64,000 nucleotides of DNA, from assembly GCF_018449605.1 (NCBI RefSeq), contig NZ_JAAVUW010000008.1, positions 186,001 to 250,000 on the forward strand. Reading direction: 5' to 3'. The translations under genes and the position numbers were made by a program. Shown here piece after piece: positions 19,788 through 29,081 of the stretch; the stretch's first letter is position 1, and the number at the start of each line of letters is the position of its first letter. Source of the stretch: Luteibacter sp. dw_328 (GTDB lineage: Bacteria; Pseudomonadota; Gammaproteobacteria; Xanthomonadales; Rhodanobacteraceae). The notes below the pieces were generated by a model. That model worked only from the letters and a program-made list of their open reading frames with translations, did not search any database and had not been told where the DNA came from.

Positions 19788-21152
19788 ATGCTCGAGAAGG
19801 TCGTCATCGCCAACCGCGGCGAAATTGCGCTGCGGGTGTTGCGCGCGTGCCACGCGCTCGGCATCAAGACGGTCGCGGTGCATTCCACCGTGGACCGCAA
19901 CCTCAAGCACGTCGGCCTTGCCGACGAATCGGTATGCATCGGCCCGGGTCCCTCGGCCGAAAGCTACCTCAACATTCCGCGCATCATCGCCGCCGCCGAA
20001 ATCACCGATGCCCAGGCCATCCACCCGGGTTACGGCTTCCTTTCCGAGAACGCGAACTTCGCGGAACAGGTCGAGCAGTCCGGCTTTGTCTTCATCGGCC
20101 CCACCGCCGACGTGATCCGCCTGATGGGCGACAAGGTCGAGGCGATCCGCGCGATGAAGGCCGCCGGCGTGCCTTGCGTCCCGGGCTCGGGTGGTCCGTT
20201 GGGTGACGACACGGAAGAGAACATCCGTATCGCCCGCGAGATCGGCTACCCGGTCATCATCAAGGCGTCCGGCGGTGGCGGCGGTCGCGGCATGCGCGTC
20301 GTGCGCACCGAAGCCCACCTCGCCAATTCCATCGTCATGACCAAGCAGGAAGCCAAAGCGGCTTTCAGCAACGATCAGGTCTACATGGAGAAGTTCCTGG
20401 AAAATCCCCGCCACGTGGAGATCCAGGTGCTCGCCGACGGCCAGGGCAACGCCATTCACCTGGGTGAGCGCGACTGCTCCATGCAGCGTCGTCACCAGAA
20501 GGTCGTCGAGGAAGCGCCCGCACCTGGCATCACGCCGGAAATGCGTGCCGAAATCGGCAAGGTCTGCGTCGACGCCTGCCTGCGCATCGGCTATCGCGGC
20601 GCCGGAACCTTTGAATTCCTGTTCGAAGGCGGCCGCTTCTACTTCATCGAGATGAACACCCGTATCCAGGTGGAGCATCCGGTGACTGAACTGGTGACCG
20701 GCATCGATCTCGTTCGCGAGCAGTTGCTGATCGCCGGTGGCGAGAAGCTGTCGATTCGCCAGGAAGACATCGTGTTCACCGGTCATGCAATCGAGTGCCG
20801 CGTCAATGCCGAAGACCCCGACACCTTCATGCCGAGCCCCGGCACGGTGAAGCGTTTCGAGGCCCCGGGTGGCCCGGGCGTGCGTGTCGACACCCACCTG
20901 TACGACGGTTATCGCATTCCGCCGAACTACGATTCGATGATCGGCAAGATCATCGTGCACGGCCCCGATCGCGCCACCGCCATCGCGCGCATGCGCATGG
21001 CGCTGACCGAGACGGTCATCGAAGGCGTCAAGTGCAACATCCCGCTGCAGCAGCGCATCATGGCGGATGTCGGTTTCCAGCAGGGTGGACAGAACATCCA
21101 CTATCTGGAGAAGCGCATGGCCGAGCAGAAAGAAACGCCGCCTTCGGTGTGA
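19788..21152 (+). CDS. accC: Biotin carboxylase subunit of acetyl-CoA carboxylase
   Basis: ATP-grasp enzyme that carboxylates the biotin on AccB. The 454-residue protein starts [20 protein letters not shown] and has the glycine-rich ATP lid [12 protein letters not shown], the [22 protein letters not shown] segment and the catalytic [14 protein letters not shown]. It is the last gene of the operon and is followed by a strong terminator. Confidence 0.98.
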   Translation: MLEKVVIANRGEIALRVLRACHALGIKTVAVHSTVDRNLKHVGLADESVCIGPGPSAESYLNIPRIIAAAEITDAQAIHPGYGFLSENANFAEQVEQSGFVFIGPTADVIRLMGDKVEAIRAMKAAGVPCVPGSGGPLGDDTEENIRIAREIGYPVIIKASGGGGGRGMRVVRTEAHLANSIVMTKQEAKAAFSNDQVYMEKFLENPRHVEIQVLADGQGNAIHLGERDCSMQRRHQKVVEEAPAPGITPEMRAEIGKVCVDACLRIGYRGAGTFEFLFEGGRFYFIEMNTRIQVEHPVTELVTGIDLVREQLLIAGGEKLSIRQEDIVFTGHAIECRVNAEDPDTFMPSPGTVKRFEAPGGPGVRVDTHLYDGYRIPPNYDSMIGKIIVHGPDRATAIARMRMALTETVIEGVKCNIPLQQRIMADVGFQQGGQNIHYLEKRMAEQKETPPSV

Positions 21153-21166
21153 CGTTTCGATAAGAG

Positions 21167-21211
21167 GCCGGAGTCGTGCAGTGACCTCACTGCATGGGTC
21201 CGGCTTTTTTT
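21167..21211 (+). terminator. Rho-independent terminator of accC operon
   Basis: A two-tier hairpin: an outer GCCGGA/TCCGGC stem and an inner TGCAGTGA/TCACTGCA stem around CC, followed by seven T. It lies 15 bp after the accC stop. Confidence 0.9.
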
Positions 21212-21217
21212 GTACCT

Positions 21218-21240
21218 GTGGGAGCCGATTCATCGGCGAA
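21218..21240. repeat. REP-like hairpin repeat 4
   Basis: GTGGGAGCCGATTCATCGGC followed by GAA. The gene-free stretch 21153-21791 contains this and two further copies plus a long inverted repeat, and no supportable gene. Confidence 0.85.
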
Positions 21241-21374
21241 AAGCCAACGGAGCAACGATGCCGCAGCTTGCGATCCAGCGGCTCGCGCTTCGGGAGAGTC
21301 GCGGTCGGGTTACGTGCACCAAATGCGCAACGCCGCTTCGTGCTCAAGGTTTGGTGAACGACCACGCTGCTTTC

Positions 21375-21399
21375 TGTAGGAGCCGCTTCAGCGGCGAAC
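21375..21399. repeat. REP-like hairpin repeat 5 (GCCGC variant)
   Basis: TGTAGGAGCCGCTTCAGCGG: the stem base pair next to the TTCA loop is C-G instead of A-T, changed on both arms. Confidence 0.85.
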
Positions 21400-21507
21400 C
21401 CTCAGGCTATCGCGTTTGCGAATGAGGCCTTGTGGTGATCGGGCGAGCGGTTGAACCGCCGACACAATGCGATGCAATGCCTCGTTCGCGACGATCATCG
21501 TTGAGGG

Positions 21508-21532
21508 TTCGCCGATGAATCGGCTCCTACAA
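21508..21532. repeat. REP-like hairpin repeat 6
   Basis: Inverted copy, TTCGCCGATGAATCGGCTCC followed by TACAA, facing repeat 5. Confidence 0.85.
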
Positions 21533-21591
21533 GAGCGGCGCTGCGACTCGCTGGCGGTGTGCTCGACGACACGCAACCTCGACGTTTGGTG

Positions 21592-21718
21592 CCGCGAGGG
21601 GCAAGGCCCTTGGGGACGCCTAAGCTGAGGGCCGCTCAGTTCACATGGAATGCGACAGAGGCGCTACGGCCCGTCTCGAAGAGCCGCGCCGCGGCCCCAA
21701 GGGCCTTGCCCCTCGCGG
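21592..21718. repeat. Perfect 24-bp inverted repeat with 79-bp interior
   Basis: Arms at 21592-21615 and 21695-21718 are exact complements (left arm begins CCGCGAGGGGCAAGGCCC). The 79-bp interior has no frame I trust. It sits 70 bp beyond the prmA stop. It could be a non-autonomous mobile element or a very long hairpin in any read-through transcript. Confidence 0.8.
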
Positions 21719-21791
21719 CTCCCAACGCACCCGCAAGCGTGAGGCGGCGAACGCCGCTAAAAACATGAGCTCGCAAAGCGAGCTATCCGCC

Positions 21792-22703
21792 TCAGCTGCG
21801 ACGACGCCCACTGATGCGCACCCAATCCTCGAGTGTGCGCACCTCGAGATCCTCGAACCATTCCGCGTAGCGCACGAGGAGCTCTTCGTGCTGGCCGTGG
21901 AGAATGCCCGACAGCGCGAACGGCGCACCGGGCTTGATCGCGGCAGCGAACGTCGGTGCGAGCTCACCCAGCGGACCAGCGAGAATATTGGCGACGAGAA
22001 CGTCGGCAAGCTCGGACGGGGCCTCACCCGGCAGATAGACGGCCAGATCCGCATGGACGCCATTGCGTTCCGCATTGTCGTGCGAGGAAATCAACGCCTG
22101 CGGATCGTTGTCGATGCCGACCGCGCGGGCGGCACCCAGCTTCAACGCGGCGATGGCGAGGATGCCCGAGCCACAGCCGTAGTCGAGGACCAGCTTGTCG
22201 GCCATCTGCTGCCCGTCCAGCCACTCCAGGCACATCGCCGTGGTCGGATGCGTTCCGGTACCGAACGCCAGGCCGGGGTCGAGACGCACGACGACGATGT
22301 CACCCTCCACCGGCGGTTCGATGTTCCACGGATAGACCCACAGGCGCCGCCCGAACGGCATCGGCTTGAACTGATCCATCCAGGCGCGCGTCCAGTCCTG
22401 GTCGTCGACGACGCGCCAGGTGATCTGGGCGGGCTCGATGAAGGGAAGGTCATCCGCAATCGCCTCCGTGAGGCCACGCTTGTCGGCGTCGGCATCGAAC
22501 AAGGCGTTCAACACGATCTGGTTCCACAACGGAAGCTCGCCCACGCCCGGCTCGAAGATGGCTTCTTCGTCCGGCGTTTCGGCATCGGCATCCTGCAGGG
22601 TGATGGACAGCGCGCCGAGGTCTTCAAGGGCGGTTTCGACCCGGGGCTGCTCGGCGGCGCGGATCGTCAGGGAGAGTTCGAGCCAGGGCATCGGGACGGC
22701 CAT
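21792..22703 (-). CDS. prmA: Ribosomal protein L11 methyltransferase
   Basis: SAM-dependent enzyme that trimethylates lysines and the N-terminus of ribosomal protein L11. The 303-residue protein has the PrmA N-terminal L11-recognition domain (PWLELSLTI, WTRAWMDQFKPMPFGRRLWVYPW) and the methyltransferase domain with DPGLAFGTGTHPTTAMCLEWL, the SAM-binding VLDYGCGSGILAIAALKLGA and the NILAGPL motif. An alternative start four codons downstream (MPWLELSL) is equally plausible, as neither ATG has a clear ribosome binding site. Confidence 0.96.
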   Translation of the reverse strand: MAVPMPWLELSLTIRAAEQPRVETALEDLGALSITLQDADAETPDEEAIFEPGVGELPLWNQIVLNALFDADADKRGLTEAIADDLPFIEPAQITWRVVDDQDWTRAWMDQFKPMPFGRRLWVYPWNIEPPVEGDIVVVRLDPGLAFGTGTHPTTAMCLEWLDGQQMADKLVLDYGCGSGILAIAALKLGAARAVGIDNDPQALISSHDNAERNGVHADLAVYLPGEAPSELADVLVANILAGPLGELAPTFAAAIKPGAPFALSGILHGQHEELLVRYAEWFEDLEVRTLEDWVRISGRRRS

Positions 22704-22753
22704 TCGGTGGACGGATCGACGATTCTACCGGTCGCCCACGTTATGATCTAACG

Positions 22754-23557
22754 ATGTATACGCAGTGTCCCGAGTGCCTCACGGTTTACAAACTGGAAGC
22801 CGAGCTTCTGGTGCCCGCGTGCGGCTGCGTGCGCTGCGGGCACTGCGAGGCCGTCTTCAACGCCCTCGGCACGCTCGCCGACCAATTGCCGCCGGAGCCC
22901 TTCACGCGGTTGCCGGAACGGGCTCTGGACCAGGAGCCACCCCTCGCCGAGGTGGCCGTGTTCCGCCCACGGCCGATGCCCCAAGCGCCCGACGAGACAG
23001 GCAGCGACCCGGCTGATAGTGGAGCTGCCGCGGAAGATTTCTCGCAGCTGACGTTCACGCCCAAGTTCGCCAAGAGCCGTCGGCGATCCTGGCAAGGCGC
23101 CATATGGGTAACGGTCTGCCTGGCGCTGATGCTCGGCCTCGGTGCCCAGCTCGCCTGGGCCAAGCGGGACTCGCTCATCGCCGATCCGACCATCGGCCCT
23201 GCCTTGCAAACCGGTTGCTCGGTCGTCGGGTGTCGCCTGCCCCTGGTCGCGGCGCCCACGCGCCTGCGCCTGCTCGCCCGCGATGTCGAGCAGCATCCGG
23301 CCGTGCGTGACGGCCTGCTCATTACCGCAAGCGTGCGAAACGATGCGTCGTTCGCACAGCCCTATCCCGTCGTCACCATCGTGCTTTCCGATGCCAATGG
23401 CCAGCGCCTGGCCATGCGCCGGTTTGAACCGGCGGAGTACGTCGGCGATGCCGGGGCGCGTGCGCACGGACTGGATGGTGGCGCGACCACGGCGATGGTG
23501 TTCGAAGTGCAAGACCCGGGCCAGCGGGCGGTCGCCTTCGCATTCAGCTTCGACTGA
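22754..23557 (+). CDS. Zinc-ribbon and DUF3426 membrane protein
   Basis: A 267-residue protein with an N-terminal MJ0042-type zinc ribbon (CPECLTVYKL then CGCVRCGHCEAVFNAL), an acidic/proline-rich linker, one transmembrane helix (around IWVTVCLALMLGLGAQLAWA, residues 117-136) and a C-terminal DUF3426 domain predicted to lie in the periplasm. Function unknown. Proteins of this kind commonly sit between prmA and fis in related genomes. It is divergent from prmA with a 50-bp shared promoter region. Confidence 0.9.
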   Translation: MYTQCPECLTVYKLEAELLVPACGCVRCGHCEAVFNALGTLADQLPPEPFTRLPERALDQEPPLAEVAVFRPRPMPQAPDETGSDPADSGAAAEDFSQLTFTPKFAKSRRRSWQGAIWVTVCLALMLGLGAQLAWAKRDSLIADPTIGPALQTGCSVVGCRLPLVAAPTRLRLLARDVEQHPAVRDGLLITASVRNDASFAQPYPVVTIVLSDANGQRLAMRRFEPAEYVGDAGARAHGLDGGATTAMVFEVQDPGQRAVAFAFSFD

Positions 23558-23694
23558 TCGTTCGAAAAAATTTCTTTTTACAAGCCTGCACATCCCCTCC
23601 CGGGACGAGTACACTCGATTCCCTTCGCGACGATCGACACCCCTTCAAGGTGTGGCCGTGTCGCAATCCAAGCGACCATACTGAAAAGAACCGA

Positions 23695-23713
23695 CCGGGG
23701 ATTCGTACCCCGG
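23695..23713 (+). other. Hairpin in the fis leader
   Basis: CCGGGG-ATTCGTA-CCCCGG, a perfect six-bp stem, 19 bases before the fis start codon. It could influence fis translation or be a leftover attenuator; nothing else supports a function. Confidence 0.4.
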
Positions 23714-23732
23714 CCTGCGAGAGGGGAATGCC

Positions 23733-24014
23733 TTGAACGCTGTGAGACTGACTGCCGGCGAGGCCGCCAACGAGACCTCCATGCAGAGTGCCCTCAGCGA
23801 ATGCGTCAGCCGTACCGTCCGTCGTTATCTGGCGGACATCGGCGATACGGAAGGCGGCGAAGGTCTGCACGCGCTGGTCATCCGTGAAGTGGAAGGTCCC
23901 CTGCTACGTGAAGTGCTCGCCTTCCACGAAGGCAACCAGAGCCGCGCTGCCGTTGCGCTTGGCATCAATCGTGCCACCCTGCGCAAGAAGCTGGCCGCCC
24001 ACGGCATTTCCTAA
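23733..24014 (+). CDS. fis: DNA-binding protein Fis
   Basis: Nucleoid-associated regulator that bends DNA and activates rRNA and other growth-rate-linked promoters. The 93-residue protein has the Fis C-terminal domain [48 protein letters not shown] with the helix-turn-helix at residues about 70-90. It appears to start at TTG (23733): AGGGG lies seven bases upstream, and the ATG at 23728 leads at once to a stop. An internal ATG at 23781 would give a shorter 77-residue form. Unlike in enterobacteria there is no dusB upstream. Confidence 0.93.
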   Translation: MNAVRLTAGEAANETSMQSALSECVSRTVRRYLADIGDTEGGEGLHALVIREVEGPLLREVLAFHEGNQSRAAVALGINRATLRKKLAAHGIS

Positions 24015-24022
24015 AGGGCCGC

Positions 24023-24028
24023 TATAAT
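24023..24028 (+). promoter_or_regulatory. TATAAT -10 box upstream of purH
   Basis: A consensus TATAAT 28 bases before the purH ATG. No good -35 is visible at 16-18 bases, so it may be activator dependent. It lies within 10 bp of the fis stop. Confidence 0.5.
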
Positions 24029-24055
24029 GGAGCGCTTTCCTCCCCGGAAGTGCCC

Positions 24056-25645
24056 ATGCCCACGCCCGATCTCGTTACCGTCCGCCGCGCGCTCGTCAGC
24101 GTTTCCGACAAGCAGGGCCTGACTGAACTCGCCCGACGCCTCGTCGCGGCCGATGTCGAAATCCTGTCCACGGGCGGCTCCGCGAAAGCACTGCGCGACG
24201 CCGGCGTCCCCGTGCGCGATGTCGGTGACCTCACCGGCTTCCCCGAGATCATGGATGGCCGCGTGAAGACGCTGCACCCGCGCGTGCATGGCGGCCTGCT
24301 CGGCCGCCGAGGCACCGACGACGCAGTGATGGCCGAACACGGGATCCTCCCCATCGACCTCCTCGTGCTGAATCTCTATCCGTTCGAACGCACCGTGGCC
24401 GACCCGGCATGCACCCTGGAGGACGCGATCGAGAACATCGATATCGGCGGCCCTGCGATGCTGCGTGCGGCAGCGAAGAACTGGAACGATGTCGGCGTCC
24501 TCACCGACCCCGCGCAGTACGAAGGCGCGCTGGCCGAGATCGAAGGCAAGGGCGGTCTTTCGCGCGCCACGCGCTTCAAGCTCTCGGTGGCGGCCTTCAA
24601 TCGCGTGTCCAACTATGACGCGGCGATCAGCGATTACCTCTCCGGCGTCACGCTCGATGAAAGCCACACCGCCATCGCGGGCCATGCGCCATTCCCCGAA
24701 CAGTCGAACGGGCGCTTCGTGAAGATGATGGATCTCCGCTACGGCGAGAATCCGCATCAGGCGGGTGCCTTCTATCGCGACCTGTATCCGGCACCAGGCA
24801 CATTGGCGACGTTCCGCCAGCTGCAGGGTAAGGAACTCTCGTTCAACAACATCGCCGACGCCGATGCGGCCTGGGAATGCGTACGCCAGTTCGACGCGCC
24901 CGCCTGCGTCATCGTCAAGCACGCGAACCCATGCGGTGTCGCCGTGGCTGCCGACCCGCTCGCCGCCTACGAACTCGCCTACGCCACGGACCCCACGTCG
25001 GCGTTCGGCGGCATCATCGCGTTCAATCGCCCGCTGGACGCGGAAACGGCAAAGGTGATCCTCAAGCGCCAGTTCGTCGAGGTGCTGATTGCACCGGTGG
25101 TCGATGCCGGTGCCGTGGAGGAAGCCACCAGGAAAGCCAACGTTCGCGTGCTCGAGATCCCGCTGGGCGACGGCCGTAACACGCACGACATCAAGCGTGT
25201 CGGTTCCGGCCTGCTCGTGCAGACAGCCGACGATCGCCAGGTGCAGCGCGACGAGCTCAAGGTCGTCAGCAAACGCCAGCCGACACCGGCCGAACTGGAC
25301 GACCTCCTGTTCGCGTGGCGCGTGGCCAAGATGGTCAAGTCCAACGCCATTGTCTACGCCCGTGACAACCGCACTGTCGGCATCGGTGCCGGGCAGATGA
25401 GTCGCGTGGTCAGTGCGAAGATCGCCGGCCTGAAAGCCGAGGAAGCCGGCCTCGTGGTGCCTGGCAGCGCCATGGCCTCCGATGCGTTCTTCCCGTTCCG
25501 CGACGGTATCGATGCGGCCGCTGCGGCAGGCATCCGCGCAGTGATCCAGCCGGGCGGATCGATGCGCGACAACGAAGTGATCGCGGCAGCGGATGAGCAC
25601 GATATGGCGATGGTGTTTACCGGCGTTCGGCACTTCCGCCATTAA
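24056..25645 (+). CDS. purH: AICAR formyltransferase/IMP cyclohydrolase
   Basis: Bifunctional enzyme for the last two steps of de novo purine synthesis to IMP. It has the N-terminal cyclohydrolase domain ([50 protein letters not shown]) and the C-terminal formyltransferase domain ([60 protein letters not shown]). 529 residues, standard length. The frame is open two codons further to a GTG at 24050, but GGAAG six bases before the ATG decides for 24056. Confidence 0.98.
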   Translation: MPTPDLVTVRRALVSVSDKQGLTELARRLVAADVEILSTGGSAKALRDAGVPVRDVGDLTGFPEIMDGRVKTLHPRVHGGLLGRRGTDDAVMAEHGILPIDLLVLNLYPFERTVADPACTLEDAIENIDIGGPAMLRAAAKNWNDVGVLTDPAQYEGALAEIEGKGGLSRATRFKLSVAAFNRVSNYDAAISDYLSGVTLDESHTAIAGHAPFPEQSNGRFVKMMDLRYGENPHQAGAFYRDLYPAPGTLATFRQLQGKELSFNNIADADAAWECVRQFDAPACVIVKHANPCGVAVAADPLAAYELAYATDPTSAFGGIIAFNRPLDAETAKVILKRQFVEVLIAPVVDAGAVEEATRKANVRVLEIPLGDGRNTHDIKRVGSGLLVQTADDRQVQRDELKVVSKRQPTPAELDDLLFAWRVAKMVKSNAIVYARDNRTVGIGAGQMSRVVSAKIAGLKAEEAGLVVPGSAMASDAFFPFRDGIDAAAAAGIRAVIQPGGSMRDNEVIAAADEHDMAMVFTGVRHFRH

Positions 25646-25658
25646 GAGCCCTTGCGGA

Positions 25659-25683
25659 ATCGCCGATGAATCGGCTCCCACAA
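25659..25683. repeat. REP-like hairpin repeat 7
   Basis: ATCGCCGATGAATCGGCTCC followed by CACAA, 13 bp after the purH stop, and inverted relative to repeat 8. Confidence 0.85.
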
Positions 25684-25710
25684 CCGCCGCTTCGTAGGCA
25701 GGCAGCGCAT

Positions 25711-25734
25711 TGTGGGAGCCGCTTCAGCGGCGAA
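25711..25734. repeat. REP-like hairpin repeat 8, overlapping a gene end
   Basis: TGTGGGAGCCGCTTCAGCGG followed by CGAA. It overlaps the 3' end of the SBF-type transporter gene: the TTCA loop supplies the TGA stop codon on the minus strand. Confidence 0.85.
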
Positions 25735-26719
25735 GGGTACTCGCGACCAGGTTCAACGCTGCCTCACGCCGCACCGCATACCTGCGCGCCAGCACCGCGC
25801 AGGTCATCAGCTGGATCTGATGGAACAACATGATCGGCAACACGATCAGCCCCAGCGGATGCCCGGCGAATAACACCTTGGCCATCGGCACGCCCGACGC
25901 CAGGCTCTTCTTCGAGCCGCAGAACACGATGGTGATTTCGTCCTCTCGTGCAAAGCCCAGTGCACGGGCACCGTAGCGCGTGGCCAGCAACGCGCAGGCC
26001 AGCAAGACCACGTTGACGACCACCAGCCCGGCCAGCACCGGCAGCGGCAACTGCTTCCACAGGCCCTGCAGTACCGCCGCGCTGAAGGCCGTGTAGACCA
26101 CCAGAAGAATCGAACCGCGATCGACGAAGGTGAGCAGTACGGCGTGCTTGCGTACCCAGCCACCGATCCAGCGCTGCGCGATCTGTCCGGCCACGAAGGG
26201 CACGAACAACTGCAGCACGATCGCGCCCACCGCGTGCCATGACAGCCCGCCCTGCCCCGTGCCGGCAATCATCACCCCGACCAGCAACGGCGTGATGAAG
26301 ATGCCGAGCATGCTCGACGCGGACGCCGACACGATCGCGGCAGGCACGTTGCCCCGGGCGATCGAGGTAAAGGCGATCGACGACTGCACCGTCGAGGGCA
26401 GCGTGCAGAGAAACAGGATGCCCAGGTACAGGTCCGGCGACACCAACGGCGATAGCACGGGCTTCAGCAGCAACCCCAGCACGGGAAACAGGACAAAGGT
26501 GCTCGCCAGCACGGTGAGATGCAGCCGCCAGTGGGTCATGCCTGCCACGACGGCCTCGCGCGACAGCTTGGCCCCGTGCAGGAAGAACAGCAGGGCGATG
26601 GCGACGTCGGTCAGCCCGCCGAAGACCTGGGCAGCCACGCCGCGACACGGGAGGAAGCTCGCCAGCAGCACGGTGGCGATCAGCGACAGGGTGAAGCCAT
26701 CGGGCAGGAAGCGGCGCAT
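25724..26719 (-). CDS. Bile acid:sodium symporter family transporter (YfeH/SBF-like)
   Basis: A polytopic inner-membrane protein of 331 residues with about ten hydrophobic helices. It has the SBF-like pattern: DVAIALLFFLHGAKLSREAVVAGM, LYLGILFLCTLPSTVQSSIAFTSIARGN, ASASSMLGIFITPLLVG, FCGSKKSLASGVPMAKVLF. Relatives take up organic anions with sodium, but the substrate is not known. No Shine-Dalgarno was found. It is divergent from a LysR-type gene, which suggests regulation by that protein. The last codons come from a REP-like element. Confidence 0.92.
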   Translation of the reverse strand: MRRFLPDGFTLSLIATVLLASFLPCRGVAAQVFGGLTDVAIALLFFLHGAKLSREAVVAGMTHWRLHLTVLASTFVLFPVLGLLLKPVLSPLVSPDLYLGILFLCTLPSTVQSSIAFTSIARGNVPAAIVSASASSMLGIFITPLLVGVMIAGTGQGGLSWHAVGAIVLQLFVPFVAGQIAQRWIGGWVRKHAVLLTFVDRGSILLVVYTAFSAAVLQGLWKQLPLPVLAGLVVVNVVLLACALLATRYGARALGFAREDEITIVFCGSKKSLASGVPMAKVLFAGHPLGLIVLPIMLFHQIQLMTCAVLARRYAVRREAALNLVASTLRR

Positions 26720-26771
26720 GGGAATAACCGGCGGGCAGACGGGAGGGTGCTATTGCACGCGCCCGAGACTC

Positions 26772-26790
26772 ATAAGACAAATCGTTTTAT
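26772..26790. promoter_or_regulatory. Candidate LysR-type operator
   Basis: Interrupted dyad ATAAGAC-N5-GTTTTAT (one arm mismatch), containing the T-N11-A core typical of LysR-type binding sites. It lies between the divergent SBF transporter and LysR genes, 24 bases before the LysR start. TACATT at 26803-26808 is a possible -10 that would give an almost leaderless LysR message. Confidence 0.5.
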
Positions 26791-26814
26791 CTGATCCGGT
26801 GATACATTAATCGC

Positions 26815-27705
26815 ATGAATGTCTCGATGCGCCAGCTTCGCGCCTTCCTCGCCGTGGCCAGCCACCGGCATTTCCGTCGCGCGGCGGAGGCTCTGCACCT
26901 GACGCAGCCCGCAGTGAGCCGCCTGATTGCCGACCTTGAAGCCGCACTCGACGTGCGCCTTTTCGACCGGAGCACACGCGAAGTCGTGCCAACCGAAGCC
27001 GGACGGTATCTCGAGCAGGCCGCCGCGCGCGTCCTCGACGAGCTCGACGGCGTCCTGACCCATGTGCGGACTCAGTCCGACCCTTTGCGCGGCCGCGTGC
27101 GCCTGGCCGCCGTCCCGACGCTGTCGGCCGGGCTGGTCCCCCCGTGCATCGCGCGATGCGCGACCGACCACCCGGCGATCGAGATCATCCTGCGCGACCA
27201 GAGCCAGGCGCAGGTGCTGGATGCCGTCCGCGGTGGCGAAGTGGACTTCGGGCTCACCGTGGAACCGGCGACACCGGAAGAATTCGATGCCGAAACCCTC
27301 CTGCGCGATCCCTTTCGTGTGGTCTGCCGTGCCGACCACCCTTTCGCCGCGAAACGTCACGTCACCTGGAAAGCCCTCGAGCATGAGCCGCTCATTCTCC
27401 TGGACCATGCCTCGGGGTCCCGTCGGCTGATCGACGCAGCATTCGCCACGCGAGGCCTTCCGATGCACGTGGCGCTGGAGGTGGGTCATCCCCATACCGC
27501 CTTCCGCATGGTGGAGGCGAGGCTGGGCATCACGGTCACGCCTGCGCTCTCGCTCGATGCCTTGCGGCCCGGCCTCGTCGCCCTCGACGTGACCCCCAAC
27601 GTTTTCCGCGAGGTCACCCTCCTTCGACGGCGCGCGCGATCGCTCTCTCCGCCTGCCCAGACCGTATGGAACGTCTTTCACGACGTGGCGCTCACGCTGG
27701 CGTGA
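26815..27705 (+). CDS. LysR-family transcriptional regulator
   Basis: A 296-residue regulator. The N-terminal winged helix-turn-helix (MRQLRAFLAVASHRHFRRAAEALHLTQPAVSRLIADLE) is followed by a LysR substrate-binding domain (RGRVRLAAVPTLSAGLVPPCI, VDFGLTVEP, RVVCRADHPFA). A second ATG four codons in (MRQLRAF) may be the true start. No ribosome binding site is seen, consistent with a leaderless message. Probably controls the divergent transporter; inducer unknown. Confidence 0.93.
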   Translation: MNVSMRQLRAFLAVASHRHFRRAAEALHLTQPAVSRLIADLEAALDVRLFDRSTREVVPTEAGRYLEQAAARVLDELDGVLTHVRTQSDPLRGRVRLAAVPTLSAGLVPPCIARCATDHPAIEIILRDQSQAQVLDAVRGGEVDFGLTVEPATPEEFDAETLLRDPFRVVCRADHPFAAKRHVTWKALEHEPLILLDHASGSRRLIDAAFATRGLPMHVALEVGHPHTAFRMVEARLGITVTPALSLDALRPGLVALDVTPNVFREVTLLRRRARSLSPPAQTVWNVFHDVALTLA

Positions 27706-27749
27706 GCGATATCCACGCATGATCGCCGCCTTCCGACAGGAGGCACGCG

Positions 27750-28448
27750 ATGAGCTATCAGCTGTACTACTGGACAGGTTTGCAGGGCCGCGGAGAGTTC
27801 GTGCGGCTGTGTCTGGAGGACGTGGGGGCCGAATACACGGATGTTGCCCGCATTGAGGGCGACGATGTGATGACACCCTTTCTCGACGGCGAGCACGAGG
27901 GCGCCATCCCCTTCGCGCCGCCCTTCCTCACCTCCGGCCGGCTCGTCATCGCGCAGGTCGCGAATATCCTGCAGTACCTGGGGCCACGCCACGGCCTGGT
28001 GCCCGAGAGCGAGTCGAAGCGCCTGTATGCGCACCAGCTCGAACTGACCATCACCGACCTGGTGGCCGAGGTGCACGATACGCACCATCCGGTCGCCTCC
28101 GAGCTCTACTACGAAGACCAGCAGGCGGAAGCCAGGAAGCGCTCGAAGGACTTCCGCGAGCATCGCATTCCCAAGTTCCTCGGCTACTTCGAGAAAGCGG
28201 TGGAGCGTGGTGGCGGCAGGTTCCCGCTACGCCAGCATTCCTATGTCGACCTTTCTTTCTTCCAGATCATGGCGGGCCTGGACTATGCGTTCCCCAAGGC
28301 CATGGCGAAGCAGAAGGTTCCCCTGCTTCGCGATCTGCAGAAACGTGTGGCGGAGCGACCGAACATCGCAACCTACCTGGCCTCGGAACGGCGCATTCCG
28401 TTCAACACGACCGGCATTTTCCGCCACTACCCTGAACTGGACGGCTGA
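27750..28448 (+). CDS. Glutathione S-transferase family protein
   Basis: A 232-residue cytosolic GST: N-terminal thioredoxin-like domain (YQLYYWTGLQGRGEFVRLCLEDVGAEY; then IPFAPPFLTSGRLVIAQVANILQYLG with the glutathione-binding region) and an all-helical C-terminal domain (SYVDLSFFQIMAGLDYAFPKAM). A consensus AGGAGG precedes the ATG. Probably co-transcribed with the LysR gene 44 bp upstream. The substrate cannot be told. Confidence 0.93.
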   Translation: MSYQLYYWTGLQGRGEFVRLCLEDVGAEYTDVARIEGDDVMTPFLDGEHEGAIPFAPPFLTSGRLVIAQVANILQYLGPRHGLVPESESKRLYAHQLELTITDLVAEVHDTHHPVASELYYEDQQAEARKRSKDFREHRIPKFLGYFEKAVERGGGRFPLRQHSYVDLSFFQIMAGLDYAFPKAMAKQKVPLLRDLQKRVAERPNIATYLASERRIPFNTTGIFRHYPELDG

Positions 28449-28455
28449 GCCGGCT

Positions 28456-28986
28456 TCAGTTCGTGTCGACGGGCTTGGGCGCCGCGCCCCACTCATAGAC
28501 CTTGTAATAAACCGGATCGACCGGCCCGTTCTTGGGGTCGTGCAACTTCCCGTCGGGGTCGGCCATATAGGTCTGCGGCACGCCATGCTTCGGCGTCACC
28601 ACGATCATGGTCAACTTGCCGCCGGAACGGTATTCCTGGACCTGGTCATCGCCCTGCTGGCGGATCGTCACCTGGGGAGGTTCCTGGCCACGCGCGTCCG
28701 TACCACCGTTGTCCTGCATCGAGGGCAGCGCGACCGGAGAACGGGGCGAGCCCTGGGCATCCGATGTGGCCGGCGTGGTGCGGCCGTCCTGAGCTTCGTC
28801 GTAGGTCACCGGCCGCTCGATGGGCTTCAGCCCGGAGCGATCCGGCTCGCCGGCCTTGACGCCCGGATCGTTGAGCCCCGGCGGCGGTGGCAATGGCGTC
28901 AGCTTCGGGTCCGTGGCGGTCTGGGCGGCCACGGGGAGCGCCAGGGCCAGGGCGAGCGCGGCAACGAGGGCGTGCGTGCGGTTCAT
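28456..28986 (-). CDS. DUF2782 secreted protein
   Basis: A 176-residue protein with a cleavable signal peptide (MNRTHALVAALALALALPVAAQ), a proline-rich low-complexity middle and the C-terminal DUF2782 domain (PQVTIRQQGDDQVQEYRSGGKLTMIVVTPKHGVPQTYMADPDGKLHD). Function unknown. It commonly sits divergent from polA in related genomes, as here. GGAG precedes the ATG. Confidence 0.9.
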   Translation of the reverse strand: MNRTHALVAALALALALPVAAQTATDPKLTPLPPPPGLNDPGVKAGEPDRSGLKPIERPVTYDEAQDGRTTPATSDAQGSPRSPVALPSMQDNGGTDARGQEPPQVTIRQQGDDQVQEYRSGGKLTMIVVTPKHGVPQTYMADPDGKLHDPKNGPVDPVYYKVYEWGAAPKPVDTN

Positions 28987-29081
28987 GGGAAATCTCCGTG
29001 CGGGGTGACGAGGATAGCAAGCCGGACACCGCTTTCCCCGTGAACGGACGGCCGCTGTTCGGCCATGAGAGAATCGGGGGT

